From: an uncultured Muribaculaceae bacterium
Lineage (GTDB): Bacteria > Bacteroidota > Bacteroidia > Bacteroidales > Muribaculaceae
Assembly: GCA_905233845.1 (NCBI GenBank)
Contig: CAJOFH010000001.1
Span: 62,001 to 126,000, forward strand
DNA length: 64,000 bases
Direction of reading: 5' to 3'
Below, one piece after another: positions 61,628 to 64,000 of the stretch. Numbering within the stretch: the stretch's first letter is position 1; each line of letters opens with the position of its first letter. A program made the translations under genes and the position numbers. Under the pieces are notes generated by a model, which worked only from the letters and a program-made list of their open reading frames with translations, made no database searches and had not been told where the DNA came from.

Positions 61628-61856
61628 TGGGCTTTTAGAGTTTTCGGTCTCAATATTTGATGATTGAAAATGAAAAGTAAATATTTAGAATAACAAATAA
61701 TTCGTTGAATGCTAGTTTTTTAACATGCATTTGATGTCCTAGATTTATATACAATTAAGAAAAAGGGTGTCCATTTTTTATTCATGCTATCGTAATAAAA
61801 AAAATATAATATTAGAAATATAAATCAAGAAATTAATTATTTAAAAATTTACCTAT

Positions 61857-62651
61857 ATGAAATTTAAAAATTTAATCATTTCGATGTTCTTGGTGATCGC
61901 CGTTACATCTTGTGAAGCTCCAAAGTTAGGATATTTCCAGGATGTACAGTCAGGACAGACACACCAATTACAGGAGCCAAAACTTGTCACTGTGGAGCCT
62001 GGTGACAAATTGTCAATTCTTGTGGGTAGTAAAGATCCTGCGCTTGCCTATCTGTTTAATTTGCAGATTGTGGGTAGGTACAAGACTTCACAATCCGACG
62101 CGAGTCTGTCCACAAGTCAGGTGGCGAGTTACACTGTTGACGAGAAAGGTTATATCGACTTCCCTGTTTTGGGCAAGCTTTTCTTAAAAGGAAAGACTCG
62201 TAGTGAGGTGGCTGCTTTTGTAAAGAAAGAGTTGATAAGTCGTCAGATGCTTAAAGATCCTGTTGTCACTGTTGATTTCCTTGACTTGTATTTCTCGGTG
62301 ATGGGTGAGGTGAACGCTCCTGGTCGTTTCCTGATGGATCATGACAAAACCACCTTGATTGATGCTTTGAGTCGTGCCGGTGATCTGACTATCAATGGTC
62401 GTCGTGACAATGTGCTCGTAATGCGCGAAGAAGGTGATAAAGAGTTGGCCTTTAGAATTGATTTGACCAATGTTCAAAGTCTTTACAATTCTCCTGTCTA
62501 TTACTTGAAGCAAGGCGATATGATATATGTTGAGCCAAATGAAAAGAAAGCTCGAGAGTCAACAGGTACTGGAAACGCTTTCATGCAACCCACTTTATGG
62601 ATCTCGTTAGCGTCGTTAGTGACATCGGTATCGGTATTAATATTTAAATAA
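61857..62651 (+). CDS. polysaccharide export lipoprotein (Wza/BexD-like)
   Basis: A 264-residue outer-membrane polysaccharide export protein. The lipoprotein signal is LIISMFLVIAVTSC (lipobox VTSC). A Poly_export domain follows (LVTVEPGDKLSILVGSKDP, then YTVDEKGYIDFPVLGKLFLKG), then an SLBB-type domain (VTVDFLDLYFSVMGEVNAPGR in two parts), and a C-terminal hydrophobic helix (LWISLASLVTSVSVLIFK). It is expected to form the outer-membrane channel for a capsule or exopolysaccharide, with the Wzc-like protein encoded 9 bp downstream. Confidence 0.92.
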   Translation: MKFKNLIISMFLVIAVTSCEAPKLGYFQDVQSGQTHQLQEPKLVTVEPGDKLSILVGSKDPALAYLFNLQIVGRYKTSQSDASLSTSQVASYTVDEKGYIDFPVLGKLFLKGKTRSEVAAFVKKELISRQMLKDPVVTVDFLDLYFSVMGEVNAPGRFLMDHDKTTLIDALSRAGDLTINGRRDNVLVMREEGDKELAFRIDLTNVQSLYNSPVYYLKQGDMIYVEPNEKKARESTGTGNAFMQPTLWISLASLVTSVSVLIFK

Positions 62652-62660
62652 TTTTAAGAA

Positions 62661-64000
62661 ATGGCCGAAGAAGTAAACAAACAATATCCAGCAGCCACAA
62701 AAAACGAGGATTTTGAGAAAATTCGCGAGTGGCTATATCTGTGCTTATCGCGCTGGTATTGGTTCGCACTGTCGCTGATCATTGCTTTTGGATTGGCGTT
62801 GCTTTACCTGCTTGTCACAACACCGTCCTATACTCGAAAGATGTCGATATTAATTAAGGACGAAGATAAGAATCGCTCTTTGTCTAGTGAGTTCAGCCAA
62901 TTCTCTGATATGGGTTTGGTAGCAGGCAAAACAAATCTCTACAACGAGATGATAACCTTGGCGTCACCTTCCTATATGCTCGATGTGGTTCAAGATTTGC
63001 ATCTCGACTTCAACTATAAGACTGATGGTCGTTTCCATGAGCTCACTCTTTATGGCAAAAACCAGCCTGTGGTTGTGTCATTGCCTGAAATTGAGCCTGA
63101 TGATTATGCGTCTTTCACTCTTTTCCTAAAACCAAACAATGTGATTGAAATGACTGATTTTCATGATAAAGATCATGAAACTGCTCTCACAAAAGTGGTT
63201 AAGGGTGAGATTGGAAAAGCTGTGAAAACCCCCATTGGAACAATTCTTGTCACTCCTACTCAGCATTATGTTGGGAAATTTGATACACCAATTAGAGTGT
63301 CTAAAAACCGTATTTCGGATGTCGCAAACAATTATGCAAGTCGACTTGTGATTGACTTGAATCAAGAGCGTGCTTCGGTCGTTGATGTGGCTTTGAGTGA
63401 TGTGAGCATCGAACGTGCTGAAAATATATTGAACAAATTGTTTGAAGTATATAACAACAAATGGGTTGAGGATATCAATAAGCAGGCTATTAGCACTAGC
63501 AAGTTTATTGATGAGGAATTAAGAACAATTGAAAGTCAGCTTGGCCATGTAGATCAAAATATCGCTCAGCAGAAACAAGAGAATGGAGCACCAGATTTGG
63601 GTGTTGCTACACAGATCAACCTCAATAAGGTGGAGAACGCAAGTGCTCAGCTCTTGGAAATTGACAACCAAATATACATGGCTAAAATGATTAAGGACCA
63701 GTTGTCTTCTTCCGACTTTGAAGTGTTGCCAGCCAATTCTGGTATTGAGAATTCGGCGGTTGCGTCACAGATAAAAGACTATAACGATAGGGTGATGCAA
63801 CGAAACAACTTGCTTGAGAACAGTGGCATTAATAACCCTCTTGTACAAGACCTTGACGAACAACTGAGGGCTACAAGAGATGCGATTATAACCTCACTGA
63901 ACACGGTTATCTCTACTCTTGGTGATAAGAAGAAAAGTTTAGAGGCAACAAAGACTGAGACAGTGAATAAGATTGAGGCAAGTCCTGTTCAAGCTAAGGA
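62661..64000 (+). CDS. Wzc-like chain-length determinant/tyrosine autokinase, N-terminal part
   Basis: Open from ATG 62661 to the end of the window (446 codons, no stop), so it is partial at its 3' end. The N-terminus is cytosolic and polar, followed by a transmembrane helix (FALSLIIAFGLALLYLLV) and the Wzz domain (PSYTRKMSILIKDEDKNRSL). A long periplasmic coiled-coil region follows, with STSKFIDEELRTIESQLG and KDYNDRVMQRNNLLE, as in the GNVR/Wzc family. The kinase domain with Walker motifs would lie beyond the window and cannot be confirmed. It should control polymer length and export together with the Wza-like protein. Confidence 0.88.
   Translation, partial: MAEEVNKQYPAATKNEDFEKIREWLYLCLSRWYWFALSLIIAFGLALLYLLVTTPSYTRKMSILIKDEDKNRSLSSEFSQFSDMGLVAGKTNLYNEMITLASPSYMLDVVQDLHLDFNYKTDGRFHELTLYGKNQPVVVSLPEIEPDDYASFTLFLKPNNVIEMTDFHDKDHETALTKVVKGEIGKAVKTPIGTILVTPTQHYVGKFDTPIRVSKNRISDVANNYASRLVIDLNQERASVVDVALSDVSIERAENILNKLFEVYNNKWVEDINKQAISTSKFIDEELRTIESQLGHVDQNIAQQKQENGAPDLGVATQINLNKVENASAQLLEIDNQIYMAKMIKDQLSSSDFEVLPANSGIENSAVASQIKDYNDRVMQRNNLLENSGINNPLVQDLDEQLRATRDAIITSLNTVISTLGDKKKSLEATKTETVNKIEASPVQAK

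Noticed and set aside
61555-61856. Invertible promoter or UpxY-type antiterminator control before the export operon
   Set aside because: No flanking inverted repeats, recombinase gene or UpxY-like ORF is visible.

Overview
The window is a contiguous chromosomal stretch from a member of the Bacteroidota, most likely the order Bacteroidales (a gut-type Muribaculaceae/Prevotellaceae/Bacteroides relative; the exact family cannot be fixed from sequence reading alone). Support: promoter boxes of the TAnnTTTG (-7) / TTTG (-33) type upstream of many genes, a short primary sigma factor without region 1.1, GldH, a Bacteroidota-type putative porin, OstA-like protein next to SurA-like chaperones, a B12-dependent ribonucleotide reductase with C-terminal zinc ribbon, tryptophanase, and a Wza/Wzc-type export pair. 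No tRNA, rRNA, CRISPR array or intact insertion sequence was seen.

Layout. 1-5.4 kb: end of a flavodoxin-fold reductase, AlkD-like DNA glycosylase, EamA permease, beta-carbonic anhydrase, a pRiA4b ORF-3-like protein, aldose epimerase (minus) and a META-type protein. 5.6-10.7 kb: a small beta-grasp-like protein with a secreted 5'-nucleotidase, class II RNR, and a degenerate ThiE/TenI-like protein (minus). 10.8-16.6 kb: a ZapB-like coiled coil, ZapA, a structured RNA that is a good 6S RNA candidate, RNase Y, RicT/PSP1, GldH, a HAD phosphatase, GtrA and a six-repeat secreted protein. 16.7-24.7 kb: RpoD and HtrA (minus), porin, a membrane-anchored solute-binding protein, an alanine/Na+ symporter and ferritin. 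24.9-27.8 kb: MCE protein and DnaA, separated by a region rich in dyad symmetries.

27.9-36.3 kb is the accessory part: a 1690-residue Rhs protein with Fn3, SLH-like and LRAT/NlpC-like C-terminal modules, followed by a dockerin/FSM-domain protein that starts with an orphan Rhs stub, then a cohesin-like plus dockerin protein. Behind its terminator lies a promoter-driven, strongly structured, ORF-less segment that may be an undescribed small RNA. 36.4-48.0 kb: RecJ, a first RecQ, a small winged-helix protein (minus), tryptophanase with an unusual leader (mini-ORFs plus mutually exclusive hairpins), a YitT protein, a 55-residue ferredoxin, ClpP, ClpX and a second RecQ with HRDC domain. 48.2-56.2 kb: an envelope cluster of two parvulin-type chaperones, an OstA-like protein carrying nine exact 93-bp repeats, and MutL. 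56.2-64 kb: two tandem MFS transporters (minus), GroES-GroEL, and the beginning of a polysaccharide export operon that runs off the window.

The strongest candidates for something new are the tnaA leader (40600-40880), the ORF-less transcription unit (36074-36320), and the Rhs/SLH/dockerin/cohesin cassette with its leader hairpin (27923-35934). All are read from sequence only; no alignment, folding program or database search was run.
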